The notes below the pieces were generated by a model. The model worked only from the letters and a program-made list of their open reading frames with translations, searched no databases and was not told the DNA's origin. Of a stretch of 62,500 nt of DNA, positions 24,216 to 35,786 are shown in pieces; the first letter of the stretch is position 1, and each line of letters opens with the position of its first letter. Source of the DNA: Entophlyctis helioformis (lineage: Eukaryota > Chytridiomycota > Chytridiomycetes > Chytridiales > Chytriomycetaceae). The stretch spans positions 1-62,500 of the forward strand of contig JAHLKH010000167.1 of assembly GCA_025526915.1 (NCBI GenBank). The letters are read 5' to 3'. The position numbers and the translations under genes are program-made.

Positions 24216-27200
24216 ATGGACGAGGGCAGAGACTTTCTTGCGCGGGTCGCCAGCCCGCTGGTGGCCGTCGTGGCGGACCCGCTGCGCGTGCCTGCGCTGC
24301 TGGCCAAGAGCAACGTGCCCGACATGGCGCTGTTCCTGCGGCCGTTTGGCTTCCGCCACCACTCGGGCGGTGAGTTGCGTCTGCGTCTGCCTGCGTGCGT
24401 GCCTGCATGTGCGTACGTCTGGCTGACCGCCTGCCTGCCTGCCTGCCCGTCTGCCCGCCATCCAGTCACCGTCACCGACATGCACGGCGCCACCGCCGCC
24501 CTCGACCCGTGCTACATCCGCTTTGTCGAGGCGCATGCGGCCGAGTCGCCCGATCCCGCGCTGTTCCAGTCGGTGCTGGCGGCCGACGTCATGGCCCGCT
24601 ACAACGCCGCCGCCCATGTGCTTCCGGCCCTCCGCACCATCGCCGACGTCGAGTCCTTCCGCGAAACCGCCGGCTTCGAGGCGATGACGCCGTGGTTCTC
24701 GCACTACCGCAATCTCGTGGCCTTGCACACCGGCGCGTCCGAGCACGACACGTTCAACCATCCCGTGGCCTGTAAGTGCCGTGCCGCGCCGTGCCCGCGT
24801 GCCTGCCGCTCTGCGCCGTCGCACAGACGCGGCTGCTGACAACTTTACCCTCTCTGCCCAGGCCTGGTCGTCGTCTCGACGAGCGATCCCTCCGTCGTTG
24901 CAACCGCCCAAAGCCTCCTGTCAGAGTCCAACCTGCCGTCCATCCTCATGCGGCCGTACATGGACCCGTCGGTGCTCCGGCTGTATCTGCTGCTGCACGA
25001 TCCAGAAGAAGCGCCAAACGCCGATCCAGCCGCTATCCTTGCGGACATGCAGCGGGCTGGCCTGCAGACGCACTTGCTTACAATCAACTCGCAGCCGGCA
25101 GAGCCAGACCAGAAGCCCATCGTTCCAGACGTGTGGTCGCCGTTCATTGCCGAGACAGCTGCGCTGAATCGCAAGCTCGCGTCTTCCTCTCCCATTGCTC
25201 CTGGTCTCGGATCAACACTGCCATCCATCATCGACCAGCCATTCCAGCTGCCGTCAGACGCTGGCGTGCCACAGCCGCCACCGCTCATTGACGTACCACA
25301 GTCGCCTCCCGCTCTGTCATTGTCGCAGCAAGGTCTCAGCCACGGCCGTGGCCTGCGCCTCTCCGTCTCAGACTTTCAGGCAGTCGACGTCCTGATCAAA
25401 GACTTTCTCCTCAAGCAGGTCTTGGATCGCATCACACGTCAAATGCGCGACTGGGAACGCGACATTGCCAGTGCCCGTCGCGGTCTCTCTGGACGTCTCT
25501 TCAAAGTCGGCCTCAAGTACTTTGGCGCATCAAAGTCTGCCGCGCCAGCCCCATCTGCCTACATGGACATGGCTACCCGCACAACCGTGTTCCCATTTGC
25601 CTCGCCCGAACTCATCATGCGGCGACTCGGTGACTATGCAGTCATGATCCGAGACTACAAGTACGCGCTGACCGTCTACGAGTCTGTCAAGAAGGACTTT
25701 TCTGCAAACGAGCGATACGTCAAGTTCTATGCAGGCGTGCAAGAGATGATTGCAGTCGCTGCCCTGCTCGTCACGGATAACCCCAACAAGACCGGCGTCG
25801 AGTCGGCATTGGAGGCGTCTGTGCAGGCATACACAGATGCCAAGTGCCCCATCTACGCGACACGGGCTGCTCTCCTTGTTGCCGAGATGACCAAAGAGCA
25901 CCACGCGTACAGAGACGCCGCTTCTCTGCTGATCAAGAATACGGCCGAGGATGCCGACCTCAAGTCGGCGCTCTTCTTGGAATCGGCCGCCATCTGCTTC
26001 TTGCAATCCAACCCCCCACTGCCGCGCAAATACGTGTTCCATCTCATTCTGGCCGGACACCGCTTTGCCAAGGCCGGCCTGCGCGATCACGCGCAGCGCA
26101 ACTATGTCACGGGCCTGAGTGCGTATGGCGGTCTGGGCTGGTCGCTTGTTGACGACCACATTCATTTTGCGCTTGGGCGGCAGTCGTACCACCTTGGGCA
26201 GGTGCGGGATGCCGTGCTGCACTTTATCAAGCTGCTGAGACGGAGTCGGCAGACCGCCTCTGCTCAGCGTGCCTATCTTGCCGAGTTTGTGTACATTTAC
26301 CAGCAGTACGGCGCGGCAGGTGGGACGGTCGGCACTGAGGAGGGCATTCCTGCCATTCCACTCCCGGTGATTGTTGATGGTGGGGTCACGGTGCAGTCTG
26401 GCTCTCTTGGAAGCACTGGCGGCTCGGGATCCGCGAATGCTGGCGGCGGTGACGACGAAGCCATCTGGGAGGCCATGGAGAAGGATCTGCTTGATTTTGC
26501 TGCAAGCGGCGGTGATGCTGCTGCTGTCGCCAGTGCAGCATCCAAGCGCAAGACGCCCTTTGGCCAGACCGTCGCAGTCCCGCAAGTAACGACATTGAAC
26601 GAGACCACGACCGCGGTTGGAGGTGCGTTTGTCTACTCTCTCACAGCTGCTTTGCCCACCATGTCGCCAGCTCATTGTCTGCCCTCACAACACAGAGCCT
26701 GTGACTGTCAACTTCCAGTGGCAGAACCCACTGCAAGTGCCCGTTCCTGCCAACAACCTCTATCTCGAGTGTGCATTTGGCGATGCGCCGGAATCCGTCA
26801 CAGACCTGCAGGTGTCGCCAGACAGCGACGTGCCCAGCAAGATTGAGCGTCCCGAGTTTGACGTGGAGGTCTTGCACGACGTGTCGCTTGACGCCAACGA
26901 GAAGCGCAAGGTGCAGCTCAAGATCTACCCCAAACGCGAAGGCACCATCACGATCCTCGGAATCCGATACCTCCTCTGCGGCGTCATTCCGACGTACCAC
27001 CGCTTTCATAAACGCGGCAGGCGTCTGAACGACACTCCTGCGCAGCGGCAAGACCCGGACGGCGTGTATGCGCCAGATGTGGTGCTCAAGGTCGTTGTCA
27101 CGCCGCCCATGCCGGTGCTGGACGTTCTTCTCCATGGTTTCCCGGACATGATGCTTTCTGGCCAGGTCATCCAAGTGGCTCTCGAGCTCAACAACAAGGG

Positions 27201-29300
27201 CTCCCGAGGCCTCAAGAGCCTCTACGTCAAAACCAGCCATCCCGCCGCGTTTTGCTTTGGCGACGGCACGTCGCTGGAGCTTCCCTCGTATGCCTCTGTG
27301 AACGAGGGATCGGTGGCGGCCGCTGAAGAAGAGGAGATTGTGGGCAATGCACTCGACCGCGTCTCGTGCCTGCCGCTGCGGTTGCCGCTTCCGGACGGTG
27401 TTGTGCAGCCAGGGTCCAAGGATGCGCTCGGCATGGGCGTGCTGCCCGCAGCCATGACGACGCTTGTGCCTGTCTGGATCCGTGCAGAAAAGGCAGGACG
27501 GTTCTTCCACCGCATGGTGTTTGTGTACCAGTCCGAGGTGGGCAATCATAGCTTCTCTTGCGCGTGAATGCTGCAGTCTTGTAGAGCGAGGCTGACCGTG
27601 CGCAACTGGCCGGCACTGCGCAGGACCAAGGCGGGTACCGTTTCCTCAGATACACGATCGCTGCCCAGGTGTATCCGTCACTTCGCATCAACACGTTCAC
27701 GCGCACGAGTCTGACGGCCATGAACGAGTTCATTCTTGGTGTTGAGATGGAGAACCAGCACCCGTCGCTCAATATTGTGTTCCGACAGATCACGTCCATC
27801 AGCCCGTCGTGGAAGATTGAGCCGCTGTCGTCTCCGTGAGCATTGCGTGTCTTGCATCGTTTCCTTGTGTCTGCATCTCGACTTACATGGCATGTTTGTG
27901 TCCGACAGCGATGAGCCCGTCTCGTCTCAGCTCGGTCCCAACCAGACACAGTACCAGTACTTCCGCATCAAGCGTTGCACTGGTCGGCAGCCGCTTGTCG
28001 TGCATCAGACGCCTGAGCTGGTCACTACAACCGCCATCGAACGGCTCATTTACCAGGACGCCGAAGCCAAGTTTGCGCCGCCCGACATCAGGCTTGTCAT
28101 GCACAGCCTGGGAGCAGTACGTCTCTCCTCTTACACGTGCTTTCCATTCGAATGCACGGCGCGTTGCGACACTGACAACCAGCTCTACGCAGCCGGGACA
28201 GATGTCGTCATCGCAGCAGTTTCCACTCAGCCACATGGTGCAGTCGCAGCGGTTCGCCGCTCGCCTTGCCACCTTGGCATCGCAGTATCCGTCGATCCCC
28301 GCGCGCCAGCTGTCGCAGCTGTTCACGCTCTACTGGACCGACGACCTCGACCTGCTCCTGTTCTGGGAAGCACCGCAGACGGGCCAGCGTGGACATATCG
28401 CCATCACGGGCACGAACCTCAACCTCTACTCGCCGCTGCCGCTGTCAGCGTGGTTTGGCCGGCTGGATGCACGCACCCTTGCTGGCCGCGCGCTGTTTTC
28501 GGCCACGGTCCGTGAACGCACGCAGCTTGTGACGGGGCTCCTCAAATCGCGCGCTGTGGGCGGCGGTGGTGGCGGTGGAAGCAGCAGTGGCTCCTCGAAC
28601 ACTGGCGCGCGCGTGTCCAGCGATGGCGCGAGCGGGTCAGGCAGTGCCGGCAGCGGTGCCAAAGAGTCCAGTCCCGTGCGCGTGCTCGTCAAGGCTGAGA
28701 CGGATGTGGTGTTGTCTGGCGGTCCTGATGGGTAGGCTGACCACTGACGTTTGCTTGCTGGCTGGGATCGGAGGCGTGTTGAGGCTGACAACTGGCGACA
28801 GAGTGTGCGTGACGCCTATCCGCATCACGCTGGGCAACACGTCGTGGATGCATGTCGCCGAGTACACGTTCGAGGCGCTATCGCCCAGGTATGCCAGACA
28901 CTCGCCCTTTAACGATACAGTCAACTAACGCCTCAGTCGGATTGGTCATGGCCCGAACAGCACGGCGCCGCAACACGCGTCGTTTGCAGCCGACGCGCCA
29001 TTGTCGCAGGCGCCGCTCAACTTTGCGTGGGTCGGCCAGACGCACTTTTCTGGACTGCTGCAGCCCGAGTCGTCCGTCGACGTGCTCCTCCACGCGAGCT
29101 TCGCGACGCCGGGCATGTTTGATGTGAACCGATGGCGGCTGCACACAGTGCTCTCGTTTTCGCCAGCCGCGCTGCTCGCGTCTGTGGATGGCGGCCGCAG
29201 CAGCAGCATCGCGGGCGAAAAGACGGGCGTTGTGTTTGTGCAGACGCCCACCATCCCGCAGCATGTACTCGTCACGGCTGGACACCCCGTGCAGCGATGA
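24216..29300 (+). CDS. TRS85: TRAPP complex subunit TRAPPC8 (Trs85)
   Basis: Subunit specific to TRAPPIII, the Rab1/Ypt1 exchange factor used in autophagy and secretory traffic. Exon 1 (24216-24369) encodes LARVASPLVAVVADP and LRPFGFRHHSGG. Later exons give FEAMTPWFSHYRNLVALHTG and FNHPVA, the conserved TRAPPC8 N-terminal pattern, then SPFIAETAALNRKL and the helical solenoid (RQMRDWERDIASARRGLSGR; LRRLGDYAVMIRDYKYAL-like). The C-terminal half (VTVNFQWQNPLQVPVPANNL; VYPSLRINTFTRTSLTAMNE) looks like the Ig-like/ASPM-type beta domains of the family and ends HPVQR. At least nine exons. Total length (~1400 aa) is within the family range. The stop is 51 bp from the convergent IRE1-like copy 2. Confidence 0.9.
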
Positions 29301-29351
29301 CTCGAATAAACGTCGTCGTTGATGAAAAGAGCGGTTGTGTGGTTTGTATGT

Positions 29352-32267
29352 TCATTGCAGTGGTGCACAGTACGCAGACAGCAGCGAGTCGCTGCGCAGC
29401 GTCTTGCTGCTGGACACTGCGGCATAGCAGTGCAGCAGCAGGAGTGGGAACCGCGTCTCGTAGTACGCCAGCAGTCCGTCTGGCTGCTGTCCGAGCACGG
29501 CCTTGGCTGCGGGTAACAGAGCTTGGAAGTGGTGTTTCTGTCGTGTCATGTTGTTGATGGTGCATGCATGCATGTCAGCAGTCGCAGTCCATCGCACATT
29601 CAGTCACACACACACACACACACGCAGCCACTCGCCTGGTTGCGAAGTGCACGCAGCAGATCCACCACGCTCGTCCCGTCGTATGTGCGGTGCTTGGCGG
29701 CCGCTTCCATCACGCTCGCGTCCATCTTGGCTTGCCAGTCGCTGCCCGTGACTTTGGATCCGCCGCGCTCGATCAACTTGACCAGCGGCGACACGTTGAC
29801 GGCGTCGCGCGGCTCGCTCTCCAGGCGGTCGGATAGGTCGCCAAGGAACGCCAGTCGCTGGCTCGCACTCCAGAAGAACGGATGGTGCAGCACGGCTGTT
29901 GCATCGGGTCTGATGGTTGGTTGGTTGGTTGAGGCTGTCAGTCCACGCCAGCACACACTCTGCCACGCAGAAAGACCGCCAACTCACCGCTTCTTGGCGT
30001 CTGGTGCGATCATGCGTCGGATGACGTCCTTGGCAAGCACGCCTTCTGGCCCAAGTGCGTCCAGTGCATCCAGCCGGTAGTTGCCGCGCATGATGTTGGC
30101 TTCGCACATGAGCTTGTTGCCAAACGGATGCTTGCCTCCCGACAGCACATAGTAGAACACGCAGCCACACGCAAACACGTCCACTGCTCGCGACATGCGC
30201 AGCGTCGAGGATGTCGTCGATGTGTCGGCTGGCGGTGTGTCTGCTGTGGTACATCGGCTGTTGGTGCTTGTGCAGAGTCGTCGTCATCGTCACTGCTTCC
30301 GTCACTCTGTGGGTCGTCGCACGCGTCCATGTCGCCTGCAAGTGCCTCGAGCACCTCGCGTGGCCGCCATCCAGCCGTGCCGCCACCGCGTGCTGCCGTG
30401 TGTGTGAACGACGAATGGTCGTCTGCAAGCCGCTTGCCGAGCCCAAAGTCCGAGATCAGCACACGCGGCCGCGTGTCCTTCTTGCTCTGCGGACCGCCAA
30501 TCAGGATGTTCTGCGGCTTGATGTCGCGATGCACAATCTGCATCGAGTGCAGGTGCTGCACGCCGCACATGGCTTGCTGGAGCACGTCCTTGTGATTCAG
30601 CTGGGATCGCAGCAGAGTGAGTTCGGGAGTGGGCGGCTTCTCGACCAGATCAAACAGTGACGCCTGGCAGAGCTCGAGCGCAATGTACAGGAATCCATCG
30701 TGCTCCTCCTGTCGCATCCATCCAAGCGGGTCAAGCCAGTCCAAGCCTGCCCAAGCGAGTCACGCGAGTGAGCTGATCCATGCCACGCAGTCACGCACGC
30801 AGATCCACAAGCAGTCACGCACCTTGACAAAGTATCGGATCACGTTGGGATGGTGGTCCGACTCTTGCAGGATGCGTGCCTCGTGTTCGGCCGTCTCGTA
30901 GAAATCCGCCAGCATCCGCTTGATGGCCACTGGTCTGTTCTCAAACTGTCCCTTGAACACGACCGTGCCATGGCTGCCATATCCTGTCCGTGCCATCGTC
31001 ATCAACAGCCATGCGTGAGTGTCAGTGCCAGTGGCTGCCATCCAGCCACAGCCATCCATCACTCACCAAGCACTTGGTCTGTCAATGTCAGCGTGTGCAG
31101 TCCAGTCTGGCGAGTGGATGCAACAGGAACCACATCGACTTGATCAGGTGCCAGAGGACCGTAGCTGACGGCATCGCCGCCAGACCCACTTGCGGCGGTC
31201 GCTTCATCGTCGCTGTCGACAGTCTCGTACATTGCCATCGCATCCTCGATTGGCATGCCGCGATCCACAGCAGCAAACAGCTCAGCTGCAACAATGTGAA
31301 GCATCTGCATGGCACAGATCTTCCCCCATCCTGCAGTTCCTTGATCGCTCTCGCTTTCATCTCGCGTTGCAGGTACTCGACCACGTCCGTGCTGACGATC
31401 CGTTGCTCGACATCCAGTTGGACGCTATCCTTTCTGGCCTGCTCCACGCCCATTGTCGGCCGCCGTCTCTCGCGTCGCGCTTCGTCAGTCGCATCCTCGG
31501 CATCGTCAGCGACCAACTTGAGCGTGAACAGATTCTCTTTGCCGATAGCGAGCGTGCGTTGGATCTGGTACAACGACCGCCTCGTTCGCTTGATGTCCGC
31601 ATAGATGTACTGGAATCCGAAATTCTTGTCGTCACCAAGCACCATTGTATACCTCGGCCTAACAATTTCCGGCCGTGTCTGCCGCCTTGCCCATCTCATC
31701 AAACGTGCCGTCGGTCACATAGTTGAGAGTGGTTGCCGCCATGAGCAGTTCATGGATACCAAGGAAAATGCGCTCGCTCTCTGGTGATCCGCCGCCTTGC
31801 ATGTCGATCTTGGAGCTGAGACGTAACAATATGTCGATCTGCTTGGATGTGAACTGCGGACTGGCGGCTGCATCGGCATCGGCGTTGGCGTTGGCATCCG
31901 CATCCGCAGCGATCTCTTGGGTATTTTGAGTGGAAGTCTGTCGCAGCAAAGAGGCGTTCAGGTCAGCCATCAGTGCAAGTGGCGCTGAGTGGACTGTGGT
32001 GCTTGCCTTGGCTGCATCGGCTTGCTGCTGCTTCTGTTGTTGACGCAGCAGCTGTTGGCTGCGTTTGCGCTGCATGTACGCCTTGCTGCCCTTGCCGATG
32101 CTGCGCTGAGGGCCGGCTGCCGAGCGACCCACTGATGCTGAGCTGCTGCCGTCACTGCCACGGTTGTCGTTGTCGTCGTCGTTGTTGTGGGTCTCAGAGC
32201 CAGATAGCGCAGGCTCCAGGTCGCTGTGCACTGCGGCAATGGGACTGCTGGTTGCCGTGTCGGTCAT
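29352..32267 (-). CDS. Soluble IRE1-like kinase + KEN endoribonuclease, copy 2 (with apparent frameshifts)
   Basis: This gene encodes the effector half of IRE1 joined to a non-IRE1 N-terminus. Kinase motifs: GYGSHGTVVFKG (P-loop), VAIKRML, HRDIKPQNIL, DFGLGKRL and GTAGWRPREV. The KEN RNase part is DGTSVVDLLRALRNQ-KHHF, then YYETRFPLLLLHCYAAV, keeping the Arg-Asn and His-His of the IRE1 active site. There is no signal peptide, luminal beta domain or membrane segment: the ATG at 32267 opens an acidic/Gln-rich stretch and an unrecognised ~250-residue region. Against the other copies it lacks one base near 31325, one near 30255 and has a shift near 31668, so as written it is broken. Dictyostelium has IRE1-like kinases without sensors, a possible analogy. 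Confidence 0.85.
29538..29635 (-). other. GC-AG intron inside the KEN RNase domain, copy 2
   Basis: The exon ends AACCAG and the next bases are GCGAGT instead of GT; the acceptor is ACGACAG before AAACACCAC. Only this junction gives RNQ-KHHF, aligned residue for residue with known IRE1 KEN domains. Copy 3 has the same non-GT donor (42865-42954). Confidence 0.75.
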
Positions 32268-32500
32268 GGCAGGCCGTCTATGTGTGTGCACTTGACGTTG
32301 CTGGCTGCTGCCTGGCTGCCTGGCTGCTGGCTGGTGCACACTCGCAGCTGTTGGAGAAGCAAGGGAAGCGAGAGACGCCTCAAGTGCCACGGGAATCGGA
32401 TTTCATTCGAGTGTGTGTGCAGTGTGTGCAGTGTGTGTGCAGTGTGTGTGCAGGGGGAATATGGACAGGATCGTGCGGTGGCGGGGTGGGCTCATGGGAT

Positions 32501-32974
32501 CTACGTGGAGGAGACGCTGCCTGCAGTGGTGGTAGAGGGATCGGCAGCAGGCGTGGCAGCAGGCGTGGCGGACTCGGAGGAAGGCACGGCCGTGGCAGCA
32601 GCAGGATCAGCCGCGACGGTCTCGGCAGCCTTCTTTGTCTGTCCCTTGCCCTTCATGCCCTTCTTGCCCTTCTTGCTCTTCATGCTCTTCTTGCCCTTCT
32701 TGCCCTTCTTGCCCTTCTTGCCCTTTGCCTTGGCTGTCTTGGTGGCAGCCTTGCCAGCACCGGCGTCGACAGTCGCAGCACCAGCAACCTCGGTCGGCGT
32801 CGCGTCGGGAACAGCAGCAGTTCCAGCCACAGTCGCAGCACCAGCAGCATCACTCGCAGTCGCACCAGAGACAGCAGTGACATCCGACCCAGATCGCTTG
32901 CCGTGTGGGATCACCAGTGCCTGCGAGGCCAGTGCAAGGGCCGACAGAGCGAAGAAGACTGCGTTGAAGTGCAT
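32501..32974 (-). CDS. Small secreted Lys/Ala/Thr-rich protein, copy 2
   Basis: The longest intact copy: one exon, 157 residues. The signal peptide (MHFNAVFFALSALALASQAL) is followed by IPHGKRSGSD, an Ala/Thr/Val stretch with two repeats of the VAGAATV type, and a polybasic block of GKK, SMK and GMK units (about residues 84-112). A tail rich in Ala, Thr, Pro and Ser follows. Relative to copy 1 it has an extended Lys block and an added Ser/Ala/Thr/Pro segment. No cysteine and no known domain are visible. The gene lies 233 bp upstream of the IRE1-like start on the same strand, with its own TATA-like box. Confidence 0.8.
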   Translation of the reverse strand: MHFNAVFFALSALALASQALVIPHGKRSGSDVTAVSGATASDAAGAATVAGTAAVPDATPTEVAGAATVDAGAGKAATKTAKAKGKKGKKGKKGKKSMKSKKGKKGMKGKGQTKKAAETVAADPAAATAVPSSESATPAATPAADPSTTTAGSVSST

Positions 32975-33064
32975 GTTTGGATGGTTGTTGTTGTTGTGGT
33001 TGTTGGTGTTGTGGTTGTTGTGGTGTTGGTTGATGGGCAGCAGACAAGGCGGGTCGGCAGCGTG

Positions 33065-33073
33065 CTTTTATGG
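33065..33073 (-). promoter_or_regulatory. TATA-like box of secreted-protein gene, copy 2
   Basis: CCATAAAAG on the minus strand about 90-100 bp before the start codon at 32974, in an otherwise GC-rich upstream region shared by all three copies. Confidence 0.6.
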
Positions 33074-33493
33074 AGATCGCAGACGGCCAAGGGAGCCCGC
33101 TCGGCACAGCAGCCGCGAGAGCAGCCGCAGCCAGCGGGACGCGGGCCGAGTGTGGCGCGCTGTGTCTGCCGAGCGCGTCGATTGTGGCGCCGCTTGATTG
33201 AGCATCAATGGTCCAAGGGCGACGAGGCCGGCGCGGGTCACTCTGTGTGAGTGCGCGTCTCCCTCTCTCCCTCTGTGTGTGCGTGCAGGGTTCAGGGTGC
33301 CAGGGCGAGTGTGGCCAAAGGGCGCGTCCATCCACAGACGCATCAGCGACTCAATCAATCAACAAGCAAATGTGTTCATTGACAGAGCGGCAAGTGGCAT
33401 CGCAGCGTCACACACGCCACGCCATCCAATGCACAGCAGCACCCCCATGACGCAGCATAGAAGCACCCCCATGACGCGCAGCACCCGCACCGC

Positions 33494-34377
33494 TCATCGG
33501 TTGACCGACGACATGCCCTGCGCCGTGTAGCGCTCGCCCTCGATCGGGATCTTGGCAATCACGTCGCGGATCTGCTGCAGGTCGCCCGCGGTCAGCGCCA
33601 CGCCGACGGCCCCCCAGTTCTCGACAAAGTACTTCATGCGCTTGGTGCCCGGGATGGGGATAAAGTCGTCGCCCTGCGCCATGACCCACGCAAGGCACAG
33701 CTGCGACGTCGTGATGCCCTTGGCCGTCGCGATCGTCTCAAACGCTCGCACGAGCTCGTAGTTGCGCTCAAACACGCCGGGCTGGAAGCGCGGCAGGTAG
33801 CGGCGGAAGTCGCCCTCTTCAAAGTCGGCCGGCGACTTGTACTGGCCCGTGAGGAAGCCGCGGCCGAGGGGCGAGTACGCGACGATGGCGATGCCGAGCT
33901 CGCGGCAGACGGCGAGGCGGCCGTCGGTCTCGATGTCGAGACACCAGGGGCTGGTGTTGTGGTTGTTGTGGTGTTGTCGTGGTTGTGGCAGCGTGTGTGA
34001 GTGCACCAGGATGCGATCAGAGGGACAGCCCGCATGGGCCGGGCCACGCATGGCAGCCACGCACCTGTACTCGACCTGGTACGCCGCGATCGGGTGGACG
34101 GCGTGTGCGCGGCGGATGTTGTCTGCGCTGCACTCGGACAGGCCCAGATAGCGCACCTTGCCCTCGGCGACCAGCTCGGCCATGGCGCGCACCGTGTCCT
34201 CGATGGGCGTGTTGGGGTCTGGGCGGTGCTGGTAGTCTGTGGAGCCAGGCGGCGGTCAGCGAGAGCTTTCGATGCAGCACGCTCGATGCAGCACGCTCAT
34301 GCAGCACGCTCAATGCGGCATTGTCGGTGGATCTGCGCGTTGTGGCGTGGCTGCTTGAACGAGCAAGTGGCACAGCA

Positions 34378-34442
<65 letters not shown>

Positions 34443-34859
34443 CACACACACACACACACAGGCGGCTGCACTCACAGAGGTCAATGGTGGAAATGCCCAG
34501 ACGCTTCAGGCTGGCAGCGCACGCCGCCTTGACGTACTCGGGTTTGCCCGAGATGCCCATGCCGCCCTCGCCGCGGACAATGGCAAACTTGGTGCAGAGA
34601 AACACCTCGTCACGGCGGGTGGTGAGCACCTTGGCCAGCAGCTCCTCGTTCTTGCCCGAGCCGTACATGTCGGCCGTGTCCCAGAAGGTGCACCCGGCGT
34701 CGATGGCGGCGTGTAGGATGGCCAGCGACTGCGTCTCGCTGTCGGCGTCGACGGCGCCGTAGAACTCGGACATTCCCATGGCGCCGAAGCCGAGTGCGCT
34801 GACGAGCGGGCCGTTCTTGCCGAGTCTGCGCTGCGGCACTGCGGTCTTGGTGGAGCCAT
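33494..34859 (-). CDS. Aldo-keto reductase (YakC/AKR13-like), copy 2
   Basis: Nearly identical to the reductase at 2255-3587, with the same three exons and catalytic residues ([23 protein letters not shown]) and the same end, [14 protein letters not shown]. In this copy the [13 protein letters not shown] junction is intact, but one base appears missing right after the ATG (34859) to reach the frame [15 protein letters not shown]. Two copies with different small lesions in the first ~20 codons suggest base errors more than decay. The first intron holds the long CA array. Substrate unknown; no neighbouring pathway gene indicates one. Confidence 0.9.
34379..34460. repeat. CA microsatellite in AKR intron, copy 2
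   Basis: About 82 bp of AC/CA repeat with one interruption at 34441, in the first intron of AKR copy 2. It is more than twice the length of the array at 3149-3186. Confidence 0.97.
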
Positions 34860-35786
34860 GGCGGGATGGGTCTGTGGTGCTGTTGGTGCTGTGTGTTGTC
34901 GGTGCAGATGCCAGAAAAGGGCGGCGGCTTTTGAAGGGCAGACGCGGCGAAACGCGGCCGAAAACACACGGGAAGAATGGAAGTGCAGACTTGGCCACAG
35001 ACCGACAAGCAAGACCAGTCAGTCAGCAAGACAGGCCGGACGGCACCAGACAGGACACGGTCTGCCACCATCGGCCACTGCTGCGATGCGCTCGTGTGTC
35101 GACGCATGCGTGCCAGCGATGCCGTCGCTGCTGCTGCGTGTGCTGGATCTTGCCTGCGTGTGGCTCGTGTGTGCAGGTGAGGGCATCGCCACACGCAGCC
35201 GGCCATGGCACGACCGCACGCTGACCGACTGCCCTGATGGCCGCACGGCAGCCGTCGGGCTGTCTGTGCGCTGTGCGATGAGCTTCCCCACACTGTTCAG
35301 GCTCCTTTCGCCACAACAGCAGCAACAGCACACACACACAGCATCCATCCACAGCGGCCATGCAGGACACACCACAAGCAACGATCGCATCTGCAGAGTC
35401 GCACGCCTGGCACAGACACCACCACAGCTGCTCGGCATCCACACCGTCACACGCTCAACGGCATCCACGTGTCAGGACCCGGTGCCGGCCAAGCCTGACA
35501 GGCTGAATGGCAGACTGAGTGGCAGGCTATCAGATCTGCACAGTCTTGTACATCCAATACATTGCTCACTTCAGGAATATGGCTGGACTGGCATGACCAA
35601 CGGCTCGTATCCACAACCGGTAGGTTGCAATCACGGATCCCTCTGTTGGCCAGAGTCTCATGAACGATCACAGTCTCACTACCAGCGCCACTCGCGCTTT
35701 GACGTTCCTTGCAAGTCCAGTTAAAAGCGGCTGTTCATTTGCAGCAAGAAGCCATGAGACGGGTGGTCGGTTGGAAGAAAGGGTCA
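34860..35786. other. Non-coding region upstream of AKR copy 2
   Basis: About 930 bp between the AKR copy 2 start and the ENTH stop. The part to about 35513 repeats 3588-4248, including the CAACAG/CACA-rich run near 35314-35340. The remaining ~270 bp is unique. No supported gene is seen. Confidence 0.7.

Larger units (their letters stand above)
29341..33410. repeat. Arm A of ~4.07-kb inverted repeat (partner 39080-43151)
   Basis: The arm covers IRE1-like copy 2, secreted-protein copy 2 and their flanks. It matches 39080-43151 on the opposite strand almost throughout. The exception is the part encoding the IRE1-like N-terminal region (about 31370-31980), where similarity collapses. The arms are separated by about 5.7 kb holding AKR copy 2, the ENTH gene and NNF1. 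Confidence 0.9.
31164..35513. repeat. Segmental duplication, copy 2 (direct repeat of 1-4248)
   Basis: Same gene order and orientation as 1-4248. It overlaps inverted-repeat arm A and extends further right through the AKR and its upstream region. The copies differ in CA-array length (82 versus 38 bp), in the Lys-repeat length of the secreted protein and in scattered indels. Confidence 0.9.
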
